A stretch of DNA of 64,000 nucleotides from Komagataeibacter nataicola (GTDB lineage Bacteria; Pseudomonadota; Alphaproteobacteria; Acetobacterales; Acetobacteraceae): contig NZ_NIRT01000002.1 in NCBI RefSeq assembly GCF_003207795.1, positions 124,001 through 188,000 on the forward strand. The letters run 5' to 3'. The notes beneath the pieces are model-generated. The model ran no database searches and was not told where the DNA came from. It was given only the letters and a program-made list of their open reading frames with translations. The position numbers and the translations under genes were made by a program. The stretch's first letter is position 1. Every line of letters begins with the position of its first letter. Below, piece after piece: positions 27,584 to 36,945 of this stretch.

Positions 27584-30500
27584 TTACGCGCCTATGGCAA
27601 GGGCCGGAGCCTCGAAGCCGATGACCCTGGCATATTCCTTGGGCACGACATGCCAGAAGCGCGGCAGCGTCTTGTCCCAGTTATGCAGCAGCAGTTCGGC
27701 ATAGCGGCTGCCGGTCTCGCGGGCATGGGTCTCGACGTGTTCACGCAGCACGGCCTCCCACTTGGGGTCATGCACGCGGCACCACATGACCGTATCGGGG
27801 TTTACCCGCTCGGCAAACGTGCCGCTGGCGTCATACACAAAGGCCATGCCGCCGGTGAAGCCCGCGCCGAAATTGTCGCCAATCTCGCCAAGGATCACCA
27901 CCGTGCCGCCGGTCATGTATTCACACCCGTTCGACCCGCAGCCCTCGACCACGCCAATGGCGCCCGAATTGCGCACGGCAAAGCGCTCGCCCGCCTGCCC
28001 TGCGGCATACAGCGCACCTGCGGTTGCGCCATACAGCACCGTGTTGCCCACGATTGCGTTCTCGTTCGATACGAGGCTTGAGGAAGGCGAAGGCCGCACC
28101 ACGATGGTCGCCCCCGAGAGTCCCTTGCCCACGTAGTCGTTCGCATCGCCCAGCACCTCGAGCTTGAGGCCCTGTACCGCGAACGCGCCAAGCGACTGCC
28201 CCGCCGAGCCGCGCAGCCGCGCCGTCAGGTGACCCGGCGCGAGCTTGGCCATGCCGAACTGCCGCACGATGAGCGAGGAAATGCGCGTGCCAATGGCGCG
28301 GTGCGTGTTCTGCACGTTGTACTGCAGCTGCATCTTCTCGCCATGGTCGAACAGCGGGCGCGCATCGGCGATCATCTGCGCATCCAGCGTCTCGGGCACC
28401 TCGTTACGGCCCTCACGCGTGCAGTAGCGGCCATAGGGGCCGGGATCGGCCTGGGCCAGCAGCGAGTTGAGGTCGAGGTCATCGAGATAGTCCGCCCCGC
28501 GCAGCACCTGATGCAGCAGGTCGGTGCGGCCAATGATCTCGTTCAGCGTGGTGAAGCCCAGGGAGGCAAGAATGTTGCGCACGTCCTCGGCAATGAAGGA
28601 GAACAGGTTGATGACCTTCTCCGGCGTGCCCTCGAACTTCTTGCGCAGTTCCTCATCCTGCACGCACACGCCCACGGGGCAGGTGTTGGAGTGGCACTGC
28701 CGCACCATGATGCAGCCCATGGCCACGAGACTGGCCGTACCGATACCGAACTCTTCCGCGCCCAGCATGGCGGCGATCACCACGTCACGCCCGGTTTTCA
28801 GGCCGCCATCGGTGCGCAGCTTTACGCGGTGGCGCAGGCGGTTGAGCATCAGCACCTGATGCGCCTCCGCCAGCCCCAGCTCCCACGGCATGCCCGCGTA
28901 TTTGACCGAGGACTGCGGGCTGGCACCCGTGCCGCCCGAATGGCCCGAGATCAGGATCGCATCCGCCTTGGCCTTGGCAACGCCTGCCGCGATCGTGCCG
29001 ATGCCCGAGCGCGCGACGAGCTTCACGGTCACGGTGGCCTCGGGGTTGATCTGCTTGAGGTCGTAGATCAGCTGGGCCAGATCCTCGATCGAGTAGATGT
29101 CGTGGTGCGGCGGCGGCGAGATCAGGGTCACGCCCTCCGTCGCATGGCGCAGCTTCGCGATCAGGCCGGTCACCTTGAAGCCGGGCAACTGCCCGCCCTC
29201 ACCGGGCTTCGCACCTTGCGCCATCTTGATCTCGATCTCGCGGCAGTCGTTCAGATACTGCGCGGTCACGCCAAAGCGGCCCGAGGCGATCTGCTTGATG
29301 GCGGAAGATGCATTATCGCCATTGGGGCGCGGCTTCGCGCGGGCGGGATCTTCACCACCCTCGCCCGAATCGGACTTGGCGCCGATGCGGTTCATGGCGA
29401 TCGACAGCGTCTCGTGCGCCTCGGGGCTGAGGGCGCCGAGCGAGATGCCCGGAGCAATCAGGCGCTTGCGCAGTTCGGTGATGCTCTCGACCGATTCCAC
29501 GGGTATGGGCGTGCGCCCGCCACGGAAGTCGAGCAGGTCGCGCAGGGCCACCGGCGGCTGGCGGCGCACCGCATCGGCATAACGCTGGTAGATGGAAAAG
29601 CTGCCGGTGCCCACGGCGGTCTGGAGCATGTGGATCAGGTTGCCATCAAAGGCATGCACTTCCCCGCTGCGGCGCAGCTTGTAGCGCCCGCCGACGGACA
29701 GCGTCTCCACCTGTCTGTTCCACGCCTTGTGGTGGAAGCTGAGCACATTGCGCGCGATGCCGGTCAGGCCGATGCCCGAGATGCGCGAGGGCATGCCGGG
29801 GAAGAACTCCGCCGTCAGCGCACGGGAAAGCCCGATGGCCTCGAAATTGTAGCCGCCACGATACGACGCCACGATGGAGATACCCATCTTGGACATGATC
29901 TTGAGCAGACCCTTGTTGACCGCCTTGCGGTAGCGCTCCACCGCCTCGCTCAGCGTAAGCTGGCCGAACAGGCCGCGACGGTGGCGGTCGGCAATGCTTT
30001 CCTGCGCCAGGTACGGGTTGACCGTGGTCGCACCCACGCCAATGGTCACCGCAATGGCATGCACGTCGAGCGCACCGGCCGAGCGCACGTTGAGCGAGGT
30101 GAACGTGCGCAGCGACTGGCGCACAAGATGCGTGTGCACCGCCGCCGTGGCGAGGATCATGGGGATATAGGCCCGCTCGCTGGACTGGTGCTCATCGGTC
30201 AGGAACACATGGGTGCAGCCCTGGCGCACGCGGTCCTCGGCCTCGGCGCGGATGCGCGCGATGGCGGCGCGCAGCCCGGCCTCGCCCTCGGCGGCGGGGA
30301 AAGTGCAGTCAATGATGCAGGCATTCTTGCCACAGAATTCGACCAGCGCCTGGAACTCGCCCGTGGTCAGCACCGGAGAGGGAAGCTGGAGCAGGTCGCA
30401 CTGGCTCTCGCTTTCCTCAAGGATGTTGCCAAGGTTGCCAAGGCGGGTCACGAGGCTCATCACCCGCGTTTCACGAAGGCTGTCGATGGGCGGATTGGTG

Positions 30501-32116
30501 ACCTGGCTGAAGGCCTGACGGAAGTAATGCGCCAGCCCCCGGTAACGGGAGGAGAGCACGGCAAGCGGCGTGTCATCACCCATCGAGCCAATGGCCTCGG
30601 CGGCGTTTTCCACCATGGGCTGCAGGATTGTCTCGAGATCCTCGAGCGTCAGGCCCACGGCAAGCTGGCGGCGACGCAGCATCTCGGCCTCATACAGCAC
30701 CGGCTCGCTGCCATCGGGGCGGACAATGCTCGAGATTTCCTGCGTGCGCTTGACCCAGCTCGAAAAGTCCTGCCGCTGCGAAAGCTCATTGAGCAGCTCT
30801 TCATTGCTGTAGAGCTTCGCGGTTTTCAGGTCGAGTGCAAGCGACTGCCCCGGCCCGAGGCGGCCACGGCTGACGATCTCGGCCTCGGGCACCTTCACCA
30901 TGCCTGTCTCGGAACCCACGATCAGCAGGCCGCCCTGGGTCAGGGTGTAGCGCAGCGGACGCAGGCCGCTGCGGTCGAGGCCAGCCACCATCCAGCGGCC
31001 ATCGGTGGCGCACAGGGCGGCGGGGCCATCCCATGGTTCCATCACCGCATTGCAGTAGGAATACATATCCTTGTGGCGCTGCGGCATGGCGGAGTTGCCA
31101 CCAACACTTGCCGGAATCATCAGGCAGCGCGCCATGGGCGCGTCACGGCCTGCGAAGGTCAGCAGTTCGAACACGTTGTCGAAGCATGCGGTGTCCGACC
31201 CCTGCGCCTGCACCACGGGCTTGAGGTCATCCATGTAGGGGTCAAGGATGGGGTCGGCGAGGCGCGTCTCGTGGCTCTTCATCCAGTTCACGTTGCCCGA
31301 GATGGTGTTGATCTCACCATTATGGGCAAGGCGGCGGAACGGCTGGGCCAGCTTCCATGTGGGGAAGGTGTTGGTCGAGTAGCGCTGGTGATAGATGGCA
31401 AAGCGGCTGACAAAGCGCGGGTCGAGCAGGTCGGGGTAGAACTCGGTCAGGTGCTCGGCCAGAAACATGCCCTTGTAAATGAGCGAGCGGCATGACAGCG
31501 AGCACACATACAGGTCAACCTGATTGGCGATCGCACTCTTCTCGATCTTGCGGCGGATCACGTACAGGTCGCGCTCGAACTCCTCCTCCCCGCTGCCGGG
31601 CAGGTTGCGGATCAGGATCTGCTCGATCTCGGGGCGGGTGGCATTGGCCTTCTCGCCGATGCAGTCGGTGTTGATGGGCACCTGACGCCAGCCATAGATG
31701 CTATAGCCAAACGCCAGAATCTCGCTCTCGATGATCTGGCGGCAGCGCTCCTGGGCCGCGATATCGGTCTTGGGCAGGAAGATCATGCCCACCGCGATCT
31801 GGCTGTCCACGCCGCTTTCCGCGCCACCGGCATGAATCGCGTCGGCAAAGAAATCCTGCGGAATCTCGACATGGATGCCCGCGCCATCGCCGGTCTTGCC
31901 ATCGGCATCGACAGCGCCACGGTGCCACACGGCCTTCAGGGCTGCGATGCCAGCTTCCACCACGTCGCGACGCGGCTTGCCATCAAGAGCGGCCACCATG
32001 CCCACGCCGCAGGCATCATGCTCATCGGCAGGAGTGTACAGGCCCGAGATGGCCTGCGCGTTATCGCGCCATTCCTGAACGAAATCGGCGGACTGGTTTT
32101 TGAACTGATCCATCAT
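27584..32116 (-). CDS. gltB: Glutamate synthase (NADPH) large subunit
   Basis: GltB transfers the amide nitrogen of glutamine to 2-oxoglutarate, giving two glutamates. The 1510-residue protein has a 35-residue propeptide before the catalytic Cys36 (DACGVGM), the N-terminal glutaminase domain, the FMN-binding synthase domain (SGHSGGTGASPQSSVKYAG), the 3Fe-4S cysteine loop in CIMVRQCHSNTCPVGVCVQ, and the C-terminal beta-helix domain (GGTVVILGEIGDNFGAGFTGG). Start MMDQF at 32116 has GGAG at good spacing and follows the gltD stop by two bases. The order gltD-gltB is the reverse of E. coli. With GlnD-controlled glutamine synthetase it completes ammonia assimilation. Confidence 0.98.
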   Translation of the reverse strand: MMDQFKNQSADFVQEWRDNAQAISGLYTPADEHDACGVGMVAALDGKPRRDVVEAGIAALKAVWHRGAVDADGKTGDGAGIHVEIPQDFFADAIHAGGAESGVDSQIAVGMIFLPKTDIAAQERCRQIIESEILAFGYSIYGWRQVPINTDCIGEKANATRPEIEQILIRNLPGSGEEEFERDLYVIRRKIEKSAIANQVDLYVCSLSCRSLIYKGMFLAEHLTEFYPDLLDPRFVSRFAIYHQRYSTNTFPTWKLAQPFRRLAHNGEINTISGNVNWMKSHETRLADPILDPYMDDLKPVVQAQGSDTACFDNVFELLTFAGRDAPMARCLMIPASVGGNSAMPQRHKDMYSYCNAVMEPWDGPAALCATDGRWMVAGLDRSGLRPLRYTLTQGGLLIVGSETGMVKVPEAEIVSRGRLGPGQSLALDLKTAKLYSNEELLNELSQRQDFSSWVKRTQEISSIVRPDGSEPVLYEAEMLRRRQLAVGLTLEDLETILQPMVENAAEAIGSMGDDTPLAVLSSRYRGLAHYFRQAFSQVTNPPIDSLRETRVMSLVTRLGNLGNILEESESQCDLLQLPSPVLTTGEFQALVEFCGKNACIIDCTFPAAEGEAGLRAAIARIRAEAEDRVRQGCTHVFLTDEHQSSERAYIPMILATAAVHTHLVRQSLRTFTSLNVRSAGALDVHAIAVTIGVGATTVNPYLAQESIADRHRRGLFGQLTLSEAVERYRKAVNKGLLKIMSKMGISIVASYRGGYNFEAIGLSRALTAEFFPGMPSRISGIGLTGIARNVLSFHHKAWNRQVETLSVGGRYKLRRSGEVHAFDGNLIHMLQTAVGTGSFSIYQRYADAVRRQPPVALRDLLDFRGGRTPIPVESVESITELRKRLIAPGISLGALSPEAHETLSIAMNRIGAKSDSGEGGEDPARAKPRPNGDNASSAIKQIASGRFGVTAQYLNDCREIEIKMAQGAKPGEGGQLPGFKVTGLIAKLRHATEGVTLISPPPHHDIYSIEDLAQLIYDLKQINPEATVTVKLVARSGIGTIAAGVAKAKADAILISGHSGGTGASPQSSVKYAGMPWELGLAEAHQVLMLNRLRHRVKLRTDGGLKTGRDVVIAAMLGAEEFGIGTASLVAMGCIMVRQCHSNTCPVGVCVQDEELRKKFEGTPEKVINLFSFIAEDVRNILASLGFTTLNEIIGRTDLLHQVLRGADYLDDLDLNSLLAQADPGPYGRYCTREGRNEVPETLDAQMIADARPLFDHGEKMQLQYNVQNTHRAIGTRISSLIVRQFGMAKLAPGHLTARLRGSAGQSLGAFAVQGLKLEVLGDANDYVGKGLSGATIVVRPSPSSSLVSNENAIVGNTVLYGATAGALYAAGQAGERFAVRNSGAIGVVEGCGSNGCEYMTGGTVVILGEIGDNFGAGFTGGMAFVYDASGTFAERVNPDTVMWCRVHDPKWEAVLREHVETHARETGSRYAELLLHNWDKTLPRFWHVVPKEYARVIGFEAPALAIGA

Positions 32117-32118
32117 GC

Positions 32119-33573
32119 TTACTCCGCCACCTCGGCCTGTGCCGCCGTCATTTCCTCTAGCCATGCGTGCATCTGCGCTGCCGCATCGCGCCCATCGCGG
32201 ATGGCCCACACCACAAGGCTGGCCCCGCGCACGATATCGCCTGCGGCAAACACGCCGGGCAGGCTGGTCATGAAGCTTTTGCGATCAACCATGAGCGTGC
32301 CCCAGCGCGAGACCTCAAGCTCCGGCTGACCCCACAGCGTGGGCAGCGGCTCGGGGTCGAAGCCGAGCGCCTTGACCACGAGGTCGGCCTCGAGCGTGAA
32401 TGCGCTGTCCTCTACCGGCTCGACCGACTGGCGGCCCGAGGCATCGGGCAGGCCGAGCTTCATGCGGATGGCGCGCACGCCGCTCACGCTGCCCTCGCCC
32501 TCAAATGCCTGCGGGGCCGCGAGCCAGACGAACTCAACACCTTCTTCCTCGGCGTTCTTCACCTCACGCACCGAGCCGGGCATGTTGGCACGGTCGCGGC
32601 GGTAGAGGCACCTGACCGACTTCGCCCCCTGCCGGATGGCGGTGCGCACGCAGTCCATGGCCGTATCGCCACCGCCAATGACCACGACCGACTTGCCAGC
32701 CGCGTTCAGCGCGCCATTGTCATATTCGGCAACCTGATCGCCCAGCGAGACGCGGTTGGAGGCGGTCAGGTAATCGAGCGCGCGCACGATGCCGCCAAGG
32801 CCCGCGCCGGGGCCGCCAATGTCACGCGATTTGTACACGCCGGTGGCGATCAGCACGCCATCATGACGCGCGCGCAGGGTGGAAAACGCAATGTTGTCCG
32901 CGCCATCCGTATCGCCAATGCCCTTGCCAAGATGGAAATGGATGCCCGATTCCACCAGCAGCTTATGGCGGCGCAGCACGATGTCCTTCTCCAGCTTGAA
33001 GCCGGGGATGCCATACATCAGCAGACCGCCGATGCGGTCGTAGCGGTCATAGACATGCACCTGATAGCCCTGCTCGCGCAGCTGCACCGCGGCAGCCAGC
33101 CCGCCGGGGCCCGCGCCGATGATGGCCACGCTCTCGTCGCGCTCGGCCACGGGCTTTACCGGCCTGACCCAGCCGTTATCGAAGGCGTTATCGGTAATGT
33201 AGCGCTCGACCGCGCCGATGGTGACGCTCTCGAATCCTTCCTCGATCACGCAGTTGCCTTCGCACAGGCGGTCCTGCGGGCAGATGCGGCCACAGATTTC
33301 GGGGAAGGTGTTGGTGGCGGAAGACAGTTCATATGCCTCCTCCATCCGGCCTGCCGCCGTCATCATCAGCCAGTCGGGGATGTTGTTGCCCAGCGGGCAG
33401 TGCACCGAGCAGAACGGCACGCCACACTGCGAGCAGCGCGAGGCCTGCGTCTCGGCCTTCGCGGGCACGAACTCGTCGTAAATTTCGTTAAAGTCCTGGC
33501 GGCGCGCCTCGGCAGGCCGTTTGTCGGGCTGCTCCTGCGCCACGGAGACGAATTTCAGCATGCGCTCGGCCAT
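32119..33573 (-). CDS. gltD: Glutamate synthase (NADPH) small subunit
   Basis: GltD takes electrons from NADPH through FAD to the large subunit. The 484-residue protein has two N-terminal 4Fe-4S cysteine groups (CSQCGVPFCSVHCP and CGRICPQDRLCEGNC), the FAD motif IIGAGPGGLAAA and the NADPH motif VIGGGDTAMDC, and ends with the AGDIVRGASLVVWAIRDGRDAA flavin segment. ATG at 33573 follows AGGGGC at normal spacing; the alternative at 33594 would add seven residues. It is the first gene of the gltD-gltB operon, two bases upstream of gltB. No clear promoter was identified in the 148 bases separating it from the end of the next upstream gene. Confidence 0.97.
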   Translation of the reverse strand: MAERMLKFVSVAQEQPDKRPAEARRQDFNEIYDEFVPAKAETQASRCSQCGVPFCSVHCPLGNNIPDWLMMTAAGRMEEAYELSSATNTFPEICGRICPQDRLCEGNCVIEEGFESVTIGAVERYITDNAFDNGWVRPVKPVAERDESVAIIGAGPGGLAAAVQLREQGYQVHVYDRYDRIGGLLMYGIPGFKLEKDIVLRRHKLLVESGIHFHLGKGIGDTDGADNIAFSTLRARHDGVLIATGVYKSRDIGGPGAGLGGIVRALDYLTASNRVSLGDQVAEYDNGALNAAGKSVVVIGGGDTAMDCVRTAIRQGAKSVRCLYRRDRANMPGSVREVKNAEEEGVEFVWLAAPQAFEGEGSVSGVRAIRMKLGLPDASGRQSVEPVEDSAFTLEADLVVKALGFDPEPLPTLWGQPELEVSRWGTLMVDRKSFMTSLPGVFAAGDIVRGASLVVWAIRDGRDAAAQMHAWLEEMTAAQAEVAE

Positions 33574-33742
33574 CGGTCTGCCCCTGGTCTGCATAATGGA
33601 AGGAAGGCGTCAGGCACGGCATACGCGCCCTGTGCTTGACCACTGACCTACGCAACCCCCTGCCCAAAGAAAAGACAGCAGTACTGACCTTAATGCAGGA
33701 AAAGACCAGAAATACGCGAAATTCTCCCCCTCCGCGCAGAAA

Positions 33743-34636
33743 TCATTCCATAACCAGATCCATGGGCGAAGGCGTGATGCCCAGCATCTCGAGCGTGCGG
33801 GCGCCGGGGGCCACGACGTTATCAATGTAAAGCAGCTTCACCTGGTCACGGGTCAGCACCCTGCCCGGCAGGCGCTCGAGCACGCTGGCCTGAACATTGG
33901 CAAGCCAGCGCGGCACCTCGATGAGCGGGCGCGGATGCCCGCCCCACCGCGCGGCCCAGGCCACGAGCTGGCGCATGGTCATGACCACGGGGCCGCCGAA
34001 CTCGAATATGGCGCCCTCCATGCCCTCGCTGGCGGCAATGCGCAGCATGCCCTCGGCCACATCCCCCACCCACACCGGCTGGAAGCGCGTGGCCGGGCCA
34101 AAGACCGGCACCACCGGCATGAAGCGCGCCATGCGGGCGAACATGGCGGGAATGGCCCCCTCCACACCAAAAATGAGCGAGGGCCGGATGATGATCGCCT
34201 GCGGCATGTGTCGGCTGACCACGGCCTCCCCCTCGCCCTTGCTGCGGGCATAGGCCGAAGGGCTGGCTGCATCCGCCCCGATGGCCGAGACATGGATCAG
34301 CCGCGTAACGCCCGCGGCGGCACTGATCCGCGCCACGCGCGCGGCGCCAGCCACATGGATCGCCTCGAAGGTTGCCGCCCCGTGGGGAGCGAGGATGCCC
34401 ACAAGGTTGATGACCAGCGTGCTGCCCTCGATGGCGGCGACGCAGGCGGCCTCATCGGTTACGGAGGCAACGACGGGCACCACCTGCCCCACATCGCCCA
34501 GCATGCGCAGGGTTGCGGCATGCGCCGCCGTGCGGCCGGCCACGCGCACCACGTAGCCTGCCCGCGCCAGCCGCCCCACCACGGAACGGCCCACGAATCC
34601 GCTCCCGCCAAATACCGTTGCCACCTTGCGTGCCAT
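33743..34636 (-). CDS. NAD(P)-binding, complex I NDUFA9-like SDR-type protein
   Basis: The 297-residue protein is an atypical short-chain dehydrogenase with the N-terminal dinucleotide motif VFGGSGFVGRSVVGRLARAGY. It matches the bacterial relatives of the 39-kDa complex I subunit NDUFA9: INLVGILAPHGAATFEAIHV, LIHVSAIGADAASPSAYARSKGEGE and IIRPSLIFGVE are typical. The usual SDR catalytic YxxxK appears as YARSK. In bacteria the role is not firmly known; a link to quinone or respiratory-chain function is often inferred. ATG at 34636 has GGAG at seven bases. It lies upstream of gltD with a 169-base gap, so co-transcription is uncertain. Confidence 0.85.
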   Translation of the reverse strand: MARKVATVFGGSGFVGRSVVGRLARAGYVVRVAGRTAAHAATLRMLGDVGQVVPVVASVTDEAACVAAIEGSTLVINLVGILAPHGAATFEAIHVAGAARVARISAAAGVTRLIHVSAIGADAASPSAYARSKGEGEAVVSRHMPQAIIIRPSLIFGVEGAIPAMFARMARFMPVVPVFGPATRFQPVWVGDVAEGMLRIAASEGMEGAIFEFGGPVVMTMRQLVAWAARWGGHPRPLIEVPRWLANVQASVLERLPGRVLTRDQVKLLYIDNVVAPGARTLEMLGITPSPMDLVME

Positions 34637-34799
34637 GGCCTGCTCCTGCCCGTGATTCATGAATGTTTTCCTGCCCCTGTTCTCGCATCTTTGCCCGGCG
34701 GCTTCCCAGCCATTTTGTTCGCGCGGTCATGCCGGACGGCCGGCTTCTGGCCGGGTGGAGAAAAAACGCGCCTGATTTCAAAAAAATGCATTTCCCCTG

Positions 34800-34828
34800 T
34801 TGACCGCTCCCGCCTGCCGGACTAAACA
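34800..34828 (+). promoter_or_regulatory. Sigma-70 promoter of tRNA-Leu
   Basis: TTGACC at 34800-34805 and TAAACA at 34823-34828 are separated by 17 bases, close to the housekeeping consensus. Transcription would start near 34835, about 35 bases before the tRNA. It stands out as one of the few near-consensus promoters readable by eye here. Confidence 0.7.
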
Positions 34829-34870
34829 GCGCTCACACCACCCCGGCGGCCTCCGCTGGGGAGCCTCTGA

Positions 34871-34957
34871 GCCCAGATGGCGGAATTGGTAGACGCGCAG
34901 GTTTCAGGTACCTGTGGCCGCAAGGTCGTGGAAGTTCGAGTCTTCTTCTGGGCACCA
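34871..34957 (+). tRNA. tRNA-Leu (anticodon CAG)
   Basis: An 87-base class II tRNA with encoded CCA. The acceptor arms GCCCAGA and TCTGGGC pair, the D region is GGCGGAATTGGTAGACGCG, the anticodon stem CAGGT/ACCTG encloses loop TTCAGGT giving anticodon CAG, which reads the abundant CTG codon, and the T arm holds GTTCGAGTC. The long variable arm expected for leucine is present. It has its own promoter and terminator. No integrase or attachment duplication is attached to it. Confidence 0.97.
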
Positions 34958-34997
34958 TCTCTTAAAACTAAATATCATTCCCCTCCGGGGGCGATCA

Positions 34998-35033
34998 GGA
35001 CAGCCCGTCACGGGACTGTCCCGTTATCTTTTT
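34998..35033 (+). terminator. Terminator of tRNA-Leu
   Basis: GGACAG (34998-35003) pairs with CTGTCC (35016-35021), with an inner CCC/GGG stem, and is followed by CGTTATCTTTTT. The T-rich tail makes intrinsic termination likely. Confidence 0.75.
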
Positions 35034-35198
35034 GCCTGTTCCACGGGCGGAATTGGTGTAAACCGCCCCGAACACATCATTCACGGCCTCCGCCGCCCAA
35101 GGCACAGGCAGGCGCTACGACACAACGGATTGCGCTGCTTGCGGTTGCGTTGCAGACCTGCCACCGTGAATTCAATTGCGTGACGGAGCATTTTACAT

Positions 35199-35846
35199 AT
35201 GGCTACAAGCCCATCACCCGACGCCATTCACTTCTATCGTGGCGACCTGCCCGCGCATGTCACCTTCAGCGGCAGTGTTGCGGTGGATACGGAAACGATG
35301 GGCCTCAACCCGCACCGCGACCGGCTGTGCCTCGTGCAGCTTTCCGGCGGCGATGGCCACGCCCACCTTGTGCAGATGCCAAAAGGTGCCAGCGCCGCTG
35401 ACTGCCCCAACCTCGTGCGCGTGCTGGCCGACCCCGCCCTGCCCAAGCTCATGCATTTCGCCCGCTTTGACGTGGCCATCCTGCAATACACGCTGGGCAT
35501 TACGGTGGCCCCCGCCATCTGCACCAAGATCGCCTCAAAGCTGGTGCGCACCTATACCGACCGCCACGGCCTCGCCCATCTGTGCCGCGAACTGCTCGGC
35601 GTGGAACTGAGCAAGCAGCAGCAGTCATCGGACTGGGGGGCGGACGTGCTCAGACCCGAACAGCTGGCCTATGCCGCCTCTGACGTGCTGTACCTGCATG
35701 CGCTATGGGCAAGGCTCGAAGCCCTGCTGCACCGCGAAGGGCGGCGTGAACTGGCACAGGCCTGCTACGATTTTCTGCCCACGCGCGCGCGGCTTGATAT
35801 ACTGGGCTACGAGGATCCGGACATTTTCGCGCATCGGGCCGCCTGA
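35199..35846 (+). CDS. Ribonuclease D-like 3'-5' exonuclease (short form)
   Basis: The 215-residue protein contains only the DEDDy exonuclease domain: ExoI VAVDTETMGL with Asp and Glu, ExoII LMHFARFDVAIL with Asp, and ExoIII YAASDVLYLHALW with Tyr and Asp. The HRDC domains of full-length RNase D (about 375 residues) are missing, as in a short family common in alphaproteobacteria. It probably trims structured RNA 3' ends in the cytoplasm. GGAG lies nine bases upstream of the ATG. It stands alone between tRNA-Leu and kdsD; pre-tRNA trimming would be an apt substrate, but that is inference from neighbourhood only. Confidence 0.9.
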   Translation: MATSPSPDAIHFYRGDLPAHVTFSGSVAVDTETMGLNPHRDRLCLVQLSGGDGHAHLVQMPKGASAADCPNLVRVLADPALPKLMHFARFDVAILQYTLGITVAPAICTKIASKLVRTYTDRHGLAHLCRELLGVELSKQQQSSDWGADVLRPEQLAYAASDVLYLHALWARLEALLHREGRRELAQACYDFLPTRARLDILGYEDPDIFAHRAA

Positions 35847-35898
35847 TGGTCCGTGCCCGGTTTGACCGGGAACCCATTCAGACCGATACAGATCGTGC

Positions 35899-36945
35899 AT
35901 GAATAGCAGCCCCCTTTCCCCTCCCTCCGCCACGGGCGATGACACTGGCCAGCCCGCGCGCATGCTGCGTGAGGCGCGTGCCGTGCTGCGCGCCGAATCC
36001 GCCGGGCTGCAGGCCATGATTGCCGCGATGGAAGATGGCAATGCGGACGGTGGCGGGCTGGGGGCGGCCTTCATCGCGGCGGTTGAGGGCATCTGGTCGG
36101 GCAACCGGCGCGTGGTGGTGACCGGCATGGGCAAGTCGGGCCATATCGGGCGCAAGATCCAGGCCACCCTTGCCTCGACCGGCACGCCCGCCATTTTCGT
36201 GCACCCGGCCGAGGCCTCGCACGGGGATCTGGGCATGCTGCAGAAGGGTGACGCGGTGCTGGCCATATCCAACTCCGGCGAGACGGCGGAGATGGCCGAT
36301 ATCATCTCGCACGCCCGCCGTTTCGGGCTGCTGCTCATCGCCATGACCGCGCGCGCGGGCTCCACGCTGGCGCAGGCGGCCGATATCGTGCTGCTGCTGC
36401 CCCATGCCCCCGAGGCCTGCCCCATTGGCCTCGCTCCCACCACCAGTTCCACCATGCAGCTTGCGCTCGGCGATGCGCTGGCCATCGTGCTGTTGCAGCG
36501 CCGGGGCTTCAGCGCCAGTGACTTTGGCATCTTCCACCCCGGCGGCCGGCTGGGCACGCGACTGCGCCGGGTGCGCGAACTGATGCATACCGGCACGAGC
36601 ATGCCCCTTGGGCCGCCCGACATGAAGCTGCGGCGTGTGATCGTGGAAATGACCCGCAAGGCATTCGGCTGCATGGGCGTGGTGGACGCGCAGGGCCGGC
36701 TGCTCGGCCTGATTACGGACCACGACCTGCGCCTTGCCCTCGGGCGCGACCTTGACCACACCCTTGCCGCCGACATCATGAACTCCACGCCCCAGACCAT
36801 CAGCCCCGACCTGCTGGCCGCCGAGGCGCTGCGGGTCATGAATGACCGCCCGCGCCCGATCTCGAGCATTTTCGCCCTTGATGAAGGAGGGCATGTGGTG
36901 GGCATCCTTCACCTTCACGACCTGCTGCGCGCGGGCATTGCATGA
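35899..36945 (+). CDS. kdsD: Arabinose-5-phosphate isomerase (KpsF/GutQ family)
   Basis: KdsD interconverts ribulose-5-phosphate and arabinose-5-phosphate, the first step towards Kdo for lipopolysaccharide. The 348-residue protein has an N-terminal SIS domain with GMGKSGHIGRKIQATLASTGTP and ISNSGETAEM, followed by two CBS domains from about residue 225. It is the first gene of kdsD-lptC-lptA-lptB, a close-packed set whose starts and stops overlap (four bases with lptC). The context supports the LPS role over sugar alcohol use. The first 20 residues are an unconserved S/P-rich extension. Confidence 0.95.
   Translation: MNSSPLSPPSATGDDTGQPARMLREARAVLRAESAGLQAMIAAMEDGNADGGGLGAAFIAAVEGIWSGNRRVVVTGMGKSGHIGRKIQATLASTGTPAIFVHPAEASHGDLGMLQKGDAVLAISNSGETAEMADIISHARRFGLLLIAMTARAGSTLAQAADIVLLLPHAPEACPIGLAPTTSSTMQLALGDALAIVLLQRRGFSASDFGIFHPGGRLGTRLRRVRELMHTGTSMPLGPPDMKLRRVIVEMTRKAFGCMGVVDAQGRLLGLITDHDLRLALGRDLDHTLAADIMNSTPQTISPDLLAAEALRVMNDRPRPISSIFALDEGGHVVGILHLHDLLRAGIA

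Noticed and set aside
28229-31495. A 1088-codon open frame antisense to gltB
   Set aside because: High-GC genes with strong codon bias often leave long antisense frames. Its sequence is compositionally odd (rich in H, Q, R, A), has no recognisable domain and lies wholly inside the well-conserved gltB.
32167-33639. A 490-codon frame antisense to gltD
   Set aside because: Shadow of gltD; no domain, and gltD has all its cluster and nucleotide-binding motifs.
34871-34957. tRNA-Leu as border of a genomic island
   Set aside because: Both sides carry ordinary core genes (gltDB side, kdsD-lpt side) and no mobility genes.
35046-35057. GGCGGAATTGGT repeated from the D region of tRNA-Leu (34879-34890), suggesting an integration scar
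   Set aside because: Only 12 bases, from the D arm and not the 3' end used by integrases; no integrase or second tRNA fragment is nearby. Probably chance.
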